From Sabethes cyaneus (taxonomy: Eukaryota; Arthropoda; Insecta; Diptera; Culicidae): a DNA stretch of 64,000 bases. The translations under genes and the position numbers were made by a program. This document shows positions 1 through 11,800 of this stretch, in pieces; positions within the stretch are counted from its first letter, which is position 1, and each line of letters starts with the position of its first letter. The notes beneath the pieces are model-generated. The model searched no databases. It saw only the letters and a program-made list of their open reading frames with translations, and was not told where the DNA came from. Location: NCBI RefSeq assembly GCF_943734655.1, contig NC_071354.1, positions 155,765,142 through 155,829,141 of the forward strand, in the 5' to 3' direction.

Positions 1-1059
1 AAAATCCCAAGATAGCACAAAAACGAATCATTTTTTTTTATTTTACTCTCGCTCATTCAGTTGTCTTGCGAATACGTAAACCTAGATATCGTTCGATAGC
101 AGACCCATCGAATCGCACTCCTTAGTCGGCCGCTGATCCATGAGCAAAGACCTCCAGCAGTAACCACCAGGGAGCACCAATATTTCAAATGATCAGTATA
201 TCCGTAGGTTAAGGTTCATTGTAGAATGTCATATTGTATTTAGCACACGTTTTTCACTGTAAAAATCCTACTCATATCTAAACATAACAAACAATGCGAA
301 CAATGGAAGTGAGATTAAGCAAAAGCGTTAGACACACATTGATGAAGTGACAATTGCATAACAAGATGGATGCTAATCCTATCTGAGTAGTAAGCTGGGA
401 TGTAAAAAGTGGCATACATTTTTTTATATTTTAATATTTTATCTTGTGAGCCTTTCCTAACTATCAAGTAGATGCAAATGGAAATTTTAACGGTAGAAAC
501 CGGTAATGATCATAAACTGATTTAAGTTTACATCAGTTAAATTACAAGAAATTTTAATTTCTTAACAAAGGCAAATATTTTGAACCGGATCATTAGCAAC
601 CATAAAATATCCAAGTACAAATAAACCTACTGCTCATTATTGAATACAACAATTATTCCACTAAATTGCAAACAATAACCCGAGATTCAAAGATTGATTG
701 ACGTCGAATACATACCCGCTTATAGGACAAAAAATCACTGGTAGTTACCATGCAGCATGCTTCAACCTTAGTTACGTTGCCACAGATTATTCCTAAAGCT
801 TATAACGAAAATAATGGAACTAACGTGCAAAACAGAAAAATAAAACAACCACAACATACGCCGGACACAAGACACACATATAAATAAAGTTATTAGTTAA
901 GGAACTTTTCCTATGATTAAAATAATAAAAATGTGCACAATTGTTTCCTTCAACTGATAAAAAATGCTACACATGCACAAACTATGAAGTTAATGAATGC
1001 AATCATAAGATGGTATCGAAATAAGCAAATTGCATGAGATTTTTGTTTTGAAAAGGATA
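1..1059. other. Non-coding flank downstream of NAA60
   Basis: This AT-rich stretch has no open frame that I can support and no recognisable transposon. It lies 3' of the minus-strand acetyltransferase gene and may hold its 3' UTR. I saw no clear AATAAA on the minus strand close to the stop codon. Confidence 0.5.
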
Positions 1060-2045
1060 TTATAACGTCCACGGTGAGTGTCCTCCGTTGATGTAGGACA
1101 CGTAGGTGAAACCATCTTTGCATTTCCCCCGAATCGAGTAGTAGTAAGGCAGAAACGAGTGTAGTATGAATCTGTATGGTTCGATTGAATTATTATAAGA
1201 AATCGTCAACTGTCCATTTACTAATTGTGCTTCAAACTTACCCTCTTCGTTCGTAAAAGAGTATGGCGGTTTGATTCGTCGTAAGAACATGGAGGAATAT
1301 TGCCTTCACATTATGCCGCTCGGCAGTCGTCAAATGATTTATGAGAGAGTCCAACAACAGTGATCCTATACCATTCTGGCGGTACTTACGATGCACACCG
1401 AGAGAAAGAATATAACCAATTTCCGCCTCGCGGCCCATCGACTCCGACAATATACCGCGATCCTGAAATAGTAGTTAGCAACATATTTTATTTGTCTTTA
1501 CAAAATAGTTTAATTTCTCAGTCTTACATTTTAAAGTTTACCCACAGCCATACACACCAGCGTATACACAAATAAAGTCAATTAAAGCTCGGGTCGCAGA
1601 AACGTAAGTTGATATTTTTTTAAATCGGTCAGGTTTACACATCAACATCTTTTTTTGGCTTATTCCGATCAATTTAATAACAGTCACTCACTCACTTACT
1701 ACTACTTACCTCTTTATTCAGCTTAGAGTAGAGCTTAATCTCCGCCACTATCAAGCCGATAATTGTAAAATTGTACACCGCGGCCAACGCAAAGAATCGG
1801 GTACTGGATGTAATGTCTTCATACCACGACAACGGATAGTCGATCGGGAACCAGTCCTGGCAGAGGGTTCGCACCTCCTCCAAATCATCCGGGCAGAGAA
1901 ACCGCAGCTGAACGTCATTCACTGAACACAAGGGAACCGATTTGGCCTTTAGTTGGTCCTCCGTTTTTGTTGGCCCTAGGTGATTGTGGTGATACCTAGC
2001 GAACGTAAAAGCAAAACCATAGAATGATTTAATATCCAACACCAA
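1060..2045 (-). CDS. Naa60: N-alpha-acetyltransferase 60 (NatF, Golgi/HAT4-like)
   Basis: This GNAT-fold acetyltransferase is expected to acetylate N-termini of transmembrane proteins on the cytosolic face of the Golgi; that role is known from human NAA60. Coding exons on the minus strand are 2045-1710, 1462-1242 and 1171-1060, joined in frame to 222 aa. The introns (1463-1709 and 1172-1241) are both GT-AG. Recognisable landmarks in order are DWFPIDYPLSWY, the acetyl-CoA loop RQNGIGSLLL (R-x-x-G-x-G), HVLTTNQTAI and LPYYYSIRG, all matching human NAA60 closely. The start is uncertain. The ATG at 2045 opens the frame, but an acceptor-like site near 1996 and a donor-like site near 2654 would allow an upstream first exon. 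The frame stops right after NGGHSPWTL, whereas the human protein continues with a Golgi-membrane-binding tail, so the tail is either absent or in an exon I could not find. Confidence 0.85.
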
Positions 2046-3720
2046 TTTTATTCACATACAATCGCATTTTCCGCTACTGACTGAAACAACTTATACACGG
2101 TGTCTTATGCCCTCGCGACCATAATTGAAATTTTCATAATCGTTAAACGATAAACGCGAAAAACGCGAAACGAACTCACAGCACTTCAAGCGCAGCTGAA
2201 TTGATCTGTCGCTGAATAAATACTAAGAGTTGAAGACAAATTGTGCACAGTAAAAAGAAACGTCCATTTACGTCTGGTTCGTGTTCTACTCATAGCAATT
2301 TGATACTACTTGCGACAGCATTTCAACTGAAACAAGCTCATAAATTTTAATACTGTGCAGCGAGTTAAACCTAAATGGAACGCACAGATAATTGACATCA
2401 ACTAGCTCTGGAGTTTATAAATCAATTGGCTTCCATTGTACGTAGAGCGAAGAACTCGCGTTGGACTGTAATTGAATTGATGATAAAATATTATGCACCG
2501 CGCTTATCGTCCTCACACGACGTGTACGAAGAGAATTTCTGAAGTTATAACGTAATTTAGAACAGGGTAAAACAGTAATTTTGTTATTATTGAATTGAAC
2601 GAAGTTTCCAAGAACGTTGACGGTTCAAGAGAAAATGTTTTTGTAATCCTTACCAGCTGAAAGACTGCGCCATTAGAGATACAGCCGGAATCTCTAATAG
2701 TGAATAGATCACCGTTGTTCATCAACAATGCACAACCGTTCGCACGGGATGTCGTCGCGAACCAGAGAGAAAAAAAATCTTCGAAAGCAGTCACTGTTTC
2801 TTTGTTTGGATGCCCAGAATTTGCTGTACTGTAAACATTTTTGGCTAATGTTAGCCCTTCACCGTACACAACACATCACTATACAGGGATTAAGCACATG
2901 TTTTGTAACGTTAACCATTCCTCGCAATTTTTTTCAGTTTATTACAGCTTATAGAGCCACAAAAGTCTAACAAAAACTTGATCGAATAATGATGAAATCC
3001 ACCAGCATCAAAAAGTTTGACATTCGCTTTTTATATTTGCATTACTTTTAGTACATTAGTACTAATGGTTTTGACAGACCCCAGAATTAAAACAGTGATG
3101 CAGTCCGCTGTCCGCTCTTTAAATTTAGTGCATGCATAAATTTGGTTCGTAAAATCTGGATAAGCTTGCCAGTCAAGTTGCCAATAGTAGAGAGCCTTAG
3201 AGTCGCCATCTGAAACAAATTATCTAGCAACAATGCAGCTGCGTCTGTCAGTGTTGCCGCACGCACAGATTATTCTGTGATCAAGACATTTGAAATAAAT
3301 TACTTTTATAAAATCTGGATATGTAATTCCTTTTCATGATAATTTTACCACAGTTATTGGTCGTACCGTAAATAGATATGCTGCTGTTGTCTGTTATTGC
3401 TAATTCTTTTGAGAACCAGCGATTTAAATTGAAGATTTCGAGTTTCTCGATGCTATATATAATAACAACATACTACAGGAATCTTTCTCTGAAGCTTTTA
3501 TCTTGAATAATACATAAAAAGCTGCTAAAAATTCAAAAGAATCTGCTCAAAAAATGTTCTTGATTTGAGATGGCGTCTCTCTATCTTTAACAGGCTCTCT
3601 AGTCGTTACTCTTTTTAGGGCTCTCTAATCGGTATTTTGACAAGTCTCCTGTTCGATTGGACTTATTTTTGACAACTGATTCTGTTCGATTGGAATTTTC
3701 GGCTTAAGATGGCGACTCTC
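2046..3720. other. 5' flank of NAA60, possible upstream exon
   Basis: Mostly unassigned sequence. On the minus strand an open stretch at about 2869-2655 ends in a good donor (CAGCTG then GTAAGG) near 2654. It could be a 5' exon of the acetyltransferase gene, but its translation resembles nothing I know. From about 3580 the text repeats short GCTCTCT motifs and leads into the transposon at 3723. Confidence 0.3.
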
Positions 3721-3803
3721 TACACACTTAAACGATTCGGTAAAATTTACCGAAATTTTTTATTGCACCAAACATTACTAATCTATACCTATAAAGAAGG
3801 ATT

Positions 3804-3804
<1 letters not shown>

Positions 3805-3864
<60 letters not shown>
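3805..3864 (+). repeat. (CTGT)15 microsatellite
   Basis: An uninterrupted CTGT tetranucleotide run of 60 bp just inside the Helitron 5' end. A shorter run recurs after the second head at 5177. Confidence 0.95.
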
Positions 3865-3959
3865 ATTTTGTTCCTTATAGAATCGAAAACTACTGAACCA
3901 ATCGGCGTGAAAATTTGCATGTAGAGGTTTTTGGGGCCAGGGAAGGTTTTAGTGATGGT

Positions 3960-5198
3960 TAGAGACCCCTCCCCCCACTAAGAGGGGGGGCTCCCATACA
4001 AATGAAACACAAATTTCTGCATAACTCGAGAACTAATCAAGCAAATAGAACCAAATTTGGCATGTGGGTGTTTTCGGTGACAAGAATTTATTCTAGGGTA
4101 ATTTGAGACCCCTCTCCTCTTTATAAGGGGAATTATAACTCCTCTCCCCTTTAAGAGGGGGGGCTTCCATACAAATTTCCTCATAACTCGAGAACTAATC
4201 AAGCAAATGGAACCAAATTTGGCATGTGTGTGTTTTTGGAGACCAAAATTTTTTCTATGATGAATTGGGACCCCTCCCCACTTTAGGAGGGGGGGCTCCT
4301 ATACAAGCGAAATACAAATTTCCTCATAACTCGAGAACTAATCAAGCAAATGGAACCAAATTTGGCATGTGAAGGTTTTCGAAGGCAAGAATATTTTCTA
4401 TGATGAATTGGGACCCCTCCCTACTTTAGGAGGGGGGGCTCATATACAAGCGAAATACAAATTTCCTCATAACTCGAGAACTAATCAAGCAAATGGAATC
4501 AAATTTGGCATGTGAAGGTTTTCGAAGGCAAGAATATTTTCTATGATGAATTAGGCCCCTCCCCACTTTAAGAGGGGGGGCTCCTGTACAAATGAAATAC
4601 AAATTTCCTCATAACTCGAGAACTAATCAAGCAAATGGAACCAAATTTGGCATGTGTGTGTTTTTGGAGACCAAAATTTTTTCTATGACGAATTGGGACC
4701 CCTCCCTACTTTAGGAGGGGGGGCTCCTATACAAGCGAAATACAAATTTCCTCATAACTCGAGAACTAATCAAGCAAATGGAACCAAATTTGGCATGTGA
4801 AGGTTTTCGAAGACAAGAATATTTTTTATGATGAATTGGGACACCTCCCCACTTTAGGAGGGGGAAGCTCCTATATAAGCTAAATATAAATTTCCTCATA
4901 ACTCGAGAACTAATCAAGCAAATGGAACAAACTTTGGCATGTAGGTGTTTCTGGAGGCAAGATTTTTTTCTATGATGAATTAGGACCTCTCCTCACTTTA
5001 GTAGGGGGGGCTCCTATACAAATGAAATACAAATTTCCTCATAACTCGAGAACTAATCAAGCAAATAGAACCAAATTTGGCATGTGGAGGTTTTTGGAGG
5101 CAAAAACATTTTCTATGGTGAATTAGGACCCTTCCACACTTTAACAGAGGGGGCTTCTACACCAATGAAATACAAATCTATACCTATAAAGAAGGATT

Positions 5199-5232
<34 letters not shown>

Positions 5233-6560
5233 CTGTGTTCCTTATAGAATCAAAAACTACTGAACCAATCGGCGTGAAAATTTGCATGTAGAGGTTTTTG
5301 GGGCCAGGAAAGGTTTTAGTGATGGTTAGAGACCCCTCCCCCCACTAAGAGGGGGGGCTCCCATACAAATGAAACACAAATTTCTGCATAACTCGAGAAC
5401 TATTGCTTGATTAGAACCAAATTTGGCATGTGGGTGTTTTCGGTGACAAGAATTTATTCTAGGGTAATTTGAGACCCCTCCCCTCTTTATAAGGGGAATT
5501 ATAACTCCTCTCCCCTTTAAGAGGGGGGGTTTCCATACAAATTTCCTCATAACTCGAGAACTAATCAAGCAAATGGAACCAAATTTGGCATGTGAAAGTT
5601 TTCGAGGGCAAGAAAATTTTCTATGTTGAATTAGGACCCCTCCTCACTTTAAGAGGGGGGGCTCCTGTACAAATGAAATACCAATTTCCTCATAACTCGA
5701 GAACTAATCAAGCAAATGGAACCAAATTTGGCATGTGTGTGTTTTTGGAGACAAAATTTTTTTCTATGATGAATTGGGACCCCTCCCCACTTTAAGTGGG
5801 GGGGCTCCTATACAAACGAAATACAAATTTCCTTATAACTCGAGAGCTAATCCAGCAAATGGAACCAAATTTGGCATGTAGGTGTTTTTGGAGGCAAGAA
5901 TGTTTTCTATGATGAATAAGAACCTCTCCCCACTTTAGGAGGGGGGGCTCCTATACAAATGAAATACAAATTTCCTCATAACTCGAGAACTAATCAAGCA
6001 AATAGAACCAAATTTGGCATGTGGGTGTTTTCGGTGACAAGAATTTATTCTATGGTAAATTGAGACCCCTCCCTCTTTATAAGGGGAATTGTAACTCCTC
6101 TCCCCTTTAAGAGGGGGGGGGGGCTTCCATACAAATTTCCTCATAATTCGAGAACTAATCAAGCAAATGGAACCATATTTGGCATGTGGGTGTTTTTGGA
6201 GGCAACCATTTTTCCCATTATGAATTAGGACTTCTTACCTTTTTAGGAGGGGGGGGGGGCTCCCATTCAAACGAAATACAAATTTGCTCATAACTTTAGA
6301 ACTAATCAAGCAAATGGAACCAAATTTGGCATGTGAGAGTTTTAGATGGCAGAATTTTTTTTCTGTGGTGTATTACGACCCCTTTCCCTTTTAAGAGGGT
6401 GGGCTCCCATACAAATGAAATACAAATTTCCTTATAATTTGAGTACTAATCAAGCAAATGGAACCAAATTTAGCATGTAGGAGATTTTTCAGTCTTGAAT
6501 TTATTTTATGATAGTTAGAGACCGACCTCTCACCCCTGTGGTAGGGAGATATGGACTCTC
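3960..6560 (+). repeat. About 16 diverged tandem units of ~145-165 bp
   Basis: Each unit carries CATAACTCGAGAACTAATC, then GCAAATGGAACCAAATTTGG, then a C-tract and G-tract pair (CCCCTCCCC ... GAGGGGGGG) able to form a short stem, then CTCCTATACAA. The motif starts near 4020, 4185, 4325, 4470, 4610, 4755, 4900, 5040, 5390, 5550, 5690, 5835, 5985, 6145, 6290 and 6430. Units drift in sequence and become ragged at the right. The repeated short minus-strand frames starting MISSRVMRKF are by-products of the unit, not genes. Confidence 0.85.
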
Positions 6561-6955
6561 ATACAAATAAAACAGAAATTTTTGCGAAACTCAAAAACTA
6601 ATCCAACTCGAGAAATTCGAGACTCTTCCATAAAACATTAATCAATAACAAGACCACAAAAACTATCTATAGTAACACTAGATCATTCAGGACGAGCCGG
6701 TCGCGAGTGTTGCCGGTGACCCGCCGTCGAAAGCGCCGCCCACTGGGGGGCTTGCAAAACTCGAGATAGTGACAAAGATCATCCGAGATTCATGATTTAT
6801 GTACAACACAGGTTAATTTGTGGCAATACGAAGTTTGTCGGGTCAGCTAGTGATCTGTAAACGTCGATTGGCACTATCGAAATTTTTACCGAACGTTCAG
6901 CTGTTTAGATTTCGGTAAAATTTTACCGAATTCGGTGCTTTTTGTTAAGTGTGTA

Positions 6956-7431
6956 AGGCTCTCTAGCCAATAGTATTGCAAATTGCATTCAAAACGCGAA
7001 ATGCAAAAATCTTGTAAATATTGCCCTTTTCATTGAAAGTTGGATTTTGAGCACACTTGTTCAGTCACACATTTTGTAGGTGAGAAAAGTTACCAAAATT
7101 TCGTGGTAAAAACCCATGAATCTTAGTTGATTCCTATTTGAATAATTAATAATTAATAACGATTATATGACAGTATATGCAAAAATACGTAAGAAATAGA
7201 ACAAAAATGTTAAAATAATAACAAGCCAAGAAGAAGATTTCATTTTAAACCCTCAAATTTTCGATACTTTTCCGTGACGATAAAGTTTGATGGTATTATC
7301 GATATAAGATTACCAGCGATATTATCAGTAGCACACTTTTCATCACAGTTTTGAAGGTTGCAATTTATAACTGTGCAGTCCAATTGAGTGCGAAGAGCGC
7401 AATATATCCCACAAGCATTAATTGAAGCATA
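6956..7431. other. Intergenic, nothing recognised
   Basis: AT-rich sequence between the split MITE and the hairpin. No coding or mobile feature is supported. Weak complementarity to the sequence right of the hairpin may mean the inverted repeat extends further left. Confidence 0.4.
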
Positions 7432-7648
7432 TATTGTCAATTGCAAGGAAAGTTTTACCATCCAAAGTGCGATATCGCTCATAAAAGTGCTGTTTTATCT
7501 TAAATCGATTCGGTCTCTTCGGCGCACTTATTGCTTGGAAGATGAAGAAAAAGTGCGCCGAAGATATCGAAACGATTTAAGCTAAAATGGCACTTTTATG
7601 AGCGATATCGCACTTTGGATGGTACAATTTTCCTTGCAATTGACAATA
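7432..7648. repeat. Long inverted repeat, ~100 bp arms
   Basis: The left arm starts TATTGTCAATTGCAAGGAAA and the right arm ends with its complement TTGCAATTGACAATA. The arms match with a few mismatches through GTGCGATATCGCTCATAAAA and TCTTCGGCGCAC, leaving a loop of roughly 25 nt around 7530-7553. It could be a foldback MITE or a transcribed hairpin. I found no clean target duplication. Confidence 0.9.
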
Positions 7649-8174
7649 CCTCAATAAACAAGCAAAATGAAGTTATATTGTGCTTAGTGGCGCAACTAAT
7701 AGATAATCTATCCTACATGGGTGATGAAAAATTTAGTGAAGCAAATGAGATAAAGGTGCAAGTTGGCTGCAAATTCCCAAGCAAAATCCCACAGGTCACT
7801 TTTCTTACTTTGCCCACATCCCTGGCACGAACGTCATTCTCATACATTTTTCTTGAAGCCGTTTGAGCCAGGCTTGCTGGCTCGATTTTGACAGCATCTG
7901 TAAGAATTACGCAATCATAGGGTTTTATGGTTCAGAAAATATGTTGCATGCAGGATGTAGATAATGAACGATGTTCGTTTTTTTGTGCTATCGGCAACAT
8001 AAGATAGGAAAAATTCTGACTTTTAATAGTCTTATTTTTTACGATAAACAAAAAAATGGAAACAACACGCTGCTTTCGTCATACTGCGCAGCATTAAATA
8101 CAAGCGTTGTTCGTTTAAATTTTATTTCAAAATTTGTTGTCTACCTCTATTACCACCACTATCGGAGGCGGCTT
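7649..8174. other. Intergenic, nothing recognised
   Basis: Short open frames occur on the plus strand (for example 7615-7866), but the first begins inside the hairpin arm and none has recognisable content. Confidence 0.4.
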
Positions 8175-8182
8175 CAGCTGAC

Positions 8183-8549
8183 TAGAGTGACTATATACCA
8201 GCGGGGTGCTATCCCAATCTTAACGAACGGTGTTTGACAGTCGACTTAACGAAGGGCGCTATTTCAAGAAACGCAAGAAATAGCGCCCGTCTGACAGGTA
8301 GATTTGCTGCCAACCTTGTCGAGATGTGCTGAGATGTTGGCAACAAAAACATGGCACCCATCGCAAGCCCCTGCTATATACAGAGTGGCGACAAGTCATC
8401 CCAAATGTATGCAATGCGGCTTTTCCAAGGTTTTTCTTTCTCTTTCCTGCATACGCGTTGGATAGGTCGTCTGCTCGATTGGAATGACACTGACAGATAA
8501 TTATCATTCCAATTTTGACATTGTCGCCACTCTGTATATAGTCACTCTA
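8183..8549. mobile_element. hAT-like MITE with 8-bp target duplication
   Basis: Terminal inverted repeats TAGAGTGACTATATA and its complement are flanked by an exact 8-bp direct repeat CAGCTGAC (8175-8182 and 8550-8557), the size typical of the hAT superfamily. Inside is a second stem, GGGCGCTATTTC with its complement at about 8250-8288. It is interrupted near its right end by another MITE at 8381-8534 and sits about 260 bp upstream of the Nup205 start codon. Confidence 0.8.
8381..8534. mobile_element. TA-type MITE nested in the hAT-like MITE
   Basis: Inverted termini CAGAGTGGCGACAA and TTGTCGCCACTCTG are flanked by TA on both sides (8379-8380 and 8535-8536). It entered a TATA stretch of the outer element, so it is the younger insertion. 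Confidence 0.8.
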
Positions 8550-8811
8550 CAGCTGACAACTGTCGTGACAGGGATCTGGCTTTGCCAAGACTTTTGAAAA
8601 TGTCACCTGGCATCCGTGGTTTTTAGTACATCGTAATAAAAACAATTCAAATGTCAAAATAAAATTTTACTGCCGAATCTGTACGGTACGTTATAGCGCG
8701 GTTTGTCGTTGCCGGATAATCGAGTGATTTTTTTGCGTTTAAGTGCATCAAGGCATAAATTAATCGCAAACGTTATTCTCGGTTTGGAATAGAATTAATT
8801 TTCTACCTACC

Positions 8812-11800
8812 ATGGAAGATTCAAACGGTGAAGTGATGTAAGTATAGAGCAAAACTGACTTTCTGAACTTTGTTTACAATTTTTAACCTTCCACATTTTT
8901 TTCTCTAGTCAATGGAAGAAAGTGTGGCAGCTAATCTCTGGTATCCACTACGAGACTCCGAATGCTGTTGTTCAAGATAAACTAATGGATGTTTCAAAAG
9001 AGCTTACGGATGGCATTCTGCTGTACCGGAAGAGCCACGCTGATAAGGCATCAGAAGCAAAACTGCAGACTATGATGAAGGAGCGTCATCAGCAAAAGCT
9101 ATTTACGTTCGCTACAAAGCTGTATCAGTATCTGGTAAGCTAGCGGTTTTAATTTTTAAATATTGGTTTGTGTTAATGAAGGTTTTGAAACTGTTTTATC
9201 CTATAGGATATTGATGCTTTGCAAGCCTGGAACATCCTTTGCTTTTATCTGGTCAATGAATATCGGGGACCAGCAACCGCTCTAGCAGAATATATTTCAA
9301 CCGAAAGTTCAATGTTGACCTTACTGAATGATATCTGGGCATATTACAGGCTGGAACGAATGATTATGCTAAAAATTACTAAAAATTTGCTTGAGTTCTG
9401 CAACTCAACTAGTCATCCGTACTGTAGAGAATACAAAGCTGTTATCGATAAGATTGGTTTAACAAATTTGAGGAAGTCCTACATCAAGCAGTTAGAATAT
9501 CTTGTAAACGAGACAATGCCGCATAAACTAATCCCTGGCGATATACTGAATTGTCAAAGCAAGATGGTTTCCTGGTCTGAGCGCAAAATGCGGGAGATAA
9601 ATGAAATTCTGCATATACTTCTGCTCATTATCAATCACGGAGGCATTGATGCAGATGATTTCAGTCAACTGTTCAAGCTGTTCAAACATCATTCCTTTGG
9701 ACGTCAACAGCAGTATCTGGATAACACGAATGAAATACATAGTGATATGGTGAAGCGAATTACTTTCAGTGAATTGGCTATCGTATATCGTGTGTTAGAT
9801 GTTAGTGAACGAAAAGAAGATGAAACATGGATAGCAGGAATATCGAAAGCACTCGATGGTGAAATTGTAGCATTGCATCAATTTCCCGAGCATGGGCCCC
9901 TTCTGCTAGTGTGGATGCTTTTCAATTTTCGTTTGACAAGCTGCCTAGAAGATGACGACATGTCTAATCGATACCGACAGTTTGGTTCCAGGGCTATACA
10001 GCTCGGCGTGTTTCAGTACTTGCACGCACTCGTAACACATCCAACTTTTGCGGATCATAGCTTGGTATGCCGCATAACTCGGCGAGCAATATTCAACCAT
10101 CTTGGCTATCTATGTCAGTTATTCGATTCGGATGGATCTGTTTCACATCACAACAAAATCTTCGATCTACTAGCCGAATTGTTGCATAGTCCATCAATTG
10201 CGTCAGAATTTTGCAAAAATGAGGACAATCCTATTCGTTCTCTATTTGATACAGCGTTGGAAAATTTTCCTGTAGATTTTGTCCCATTAGCAACTATTGC
10301 TCATGCGCTGGCCTCGTCCGGTATTACTCAGAACAAATACGTACACGATTTGGTGGAGAATTTACCGGTCTACAGTGAGGTGTACAATCCTGACCACTAC
10401 GATTTGCGTCCATCGCCGAACAGCGAGGATGAATTTGTTCTACTGCGTGACTATGTACCATTTCGTAAGATTGGTTGTAAAATCCCACACGGAACCAGAA
10501 CGGTTGTGATTGACAAACGAACGCAAACGCTGGCTCATTTCCGAACACGGTTCAATTTCTTCAGCGCGCTGCACCACGAGATCAACGAATTGCTGTCGGA
10601 CGTGTTGGCATACACGCAGTTGAACGACGAGCGAATCAACCGGATCACTGCCGGTAAGTGGTTAAGTTAGATTTTATTTAGACTTGTGCACTAATGTTGA
10701 ATTTTGTTTCAGGGATCCGCTACTTGGCCGTAGCTGTGAAACGTCTGCAGCAACCTCACGAAATCAGCTCGGAGATGGTGCATCCTACCGAGATGGTTTT
10801 TGATATTTTGCTCAAATTCAAGGTCATGCAAAATCCTCCTATTGAACTGCTGGCCGAGTGTCTTAATGTTTGTGCCGCGCTGGTACCACTCTTTGAGCCG
10901 GAAATCTATTCCCGTGTGATTAATCTTAATGTTCTCCCTAGTGTGAACAATGTCAACCTGGACTATAATGATTACGCAACCGGAACGAGCTTCGAATCTA
11001 GCTTGATTGGATATTATCTGGTGAATTATGAGAAAAATCTGGGCAAATATCGGATTTTGAAGGCCTATTTGAATTTCCTAAAAACCTACACAAAACTAAA
11101 CAAAAGCAATGTTTTTGGTGTGGAGTTGCCTGGATTAATATTTTTACTGCGTGAAGTTTTTCCTCACGCTCATACCTGGCGATTTGAGCAAGAAGCAGAG
11201 CGGCAAAAGATCTATGTTTTCATTTTGCAGTATATCTTTGAAATACTGCAGCTTAGTCCGGAAACCTTGAAGAATGACCCCGCCAGAATGGTGTTGCGCA
11301 ACGTTTGCGTTTATAGTCTGCTGGATTTGGACAATGGAATGACTCTACTGAAGTTTGTCGCCATTGGTAATGGTTATTTGCAGTCGGTGATGGAAAGCGA
11401 AACAAGCTGGATGCTGGCACCGGAACAGAGCATGAATTTGATAGTGCAACTTTCTATGACAATATTGATGCAAATTCTACGTCTGAAACATGCAGTAATT
11501 GGCGATGATAAGCTGCTATCTCCTTTAGAATCGGCAATTTATACGCAACCGAAGCAAAGGGATACCCTTCGGATAATTCCTGTGGTAACCGGATATATGA
11601 ACAATATTTTCAACCGAAGATTGCCTATTCTCTCTTGTCGACTGTTGAGACGCTTCTCGATTGAGTTTAGAATGTCGCTGCTGGCATGTCTAGACATGGA
11701 GCCAGATCAAATTCGGTTAATTTTTCTACAACGCTTAAGAGATGACCTAGAGAGCGATAATCTGAAAATTGCTGTCCTCGAATTTGTAGAAGCTTGTATT

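Larger units (their letters stand above)
3782..6850 (+). mobile_element. Non-autonomous Helitron-like element
   Basis: It begins with TC (TCTATACCTATAAAGAAGG) followed by a CTGT microsatellite. It ends in CTAG at 6847-6850 with A on the left flank and T on the right, the A/T insertion signature of Helitrons. The motif of a start, then CTGT repeats, then a segment reading ACTACTGAACCAATCGGCGT is very like known insect Helitron 5' ends. There is no Rep/helicase gene inside. A second copy of the 5' end begins at 5177 with its own CTGT run (about 5202-5231), so the body holds two tandem head regions. Confidence 0.7.
3723..6953. mobile_element. TA-type MITE, split by a Helitron
   Basis: The two ends are inverted repeats: CACACTTAA at 3723 with a TTCGGTAAAATTTACCGAA core, and the mirrored TTAAGTGTG ending at 6953. 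TA dinucleotides sit at 3721-3722 and 6954-6955 as the target duplication. Without the inserted Helitron the element would be about 162 bp (3723-3781 plus 6851-6953), a normal MITE size. Confidence 0.75.

Noticed and set aside
2513..2869. 118-codon minus-strand gene upstream of NAA60
   Set aside because: There is no recognisable protein content. A donor-like site inside makes a UTR exon as likely as a separate gene, so it was only noted in the flank entry.
3978..6162. Family of small minus-strand proteins beginning MISSRVMRKF
   Set aside because: They arise from the tandem repeat unit, where the same ATG recurs. The frames end in C/G-tract translation and show no protein-like conservation.
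3960..6560. CRISPR-like array of regularly spaced repeats
   Set aside because: The whole unit is repeated and drifts as a block. There are no unique spacers of constant length, and the array lies inside a Helitron in a eukaryotic genome.
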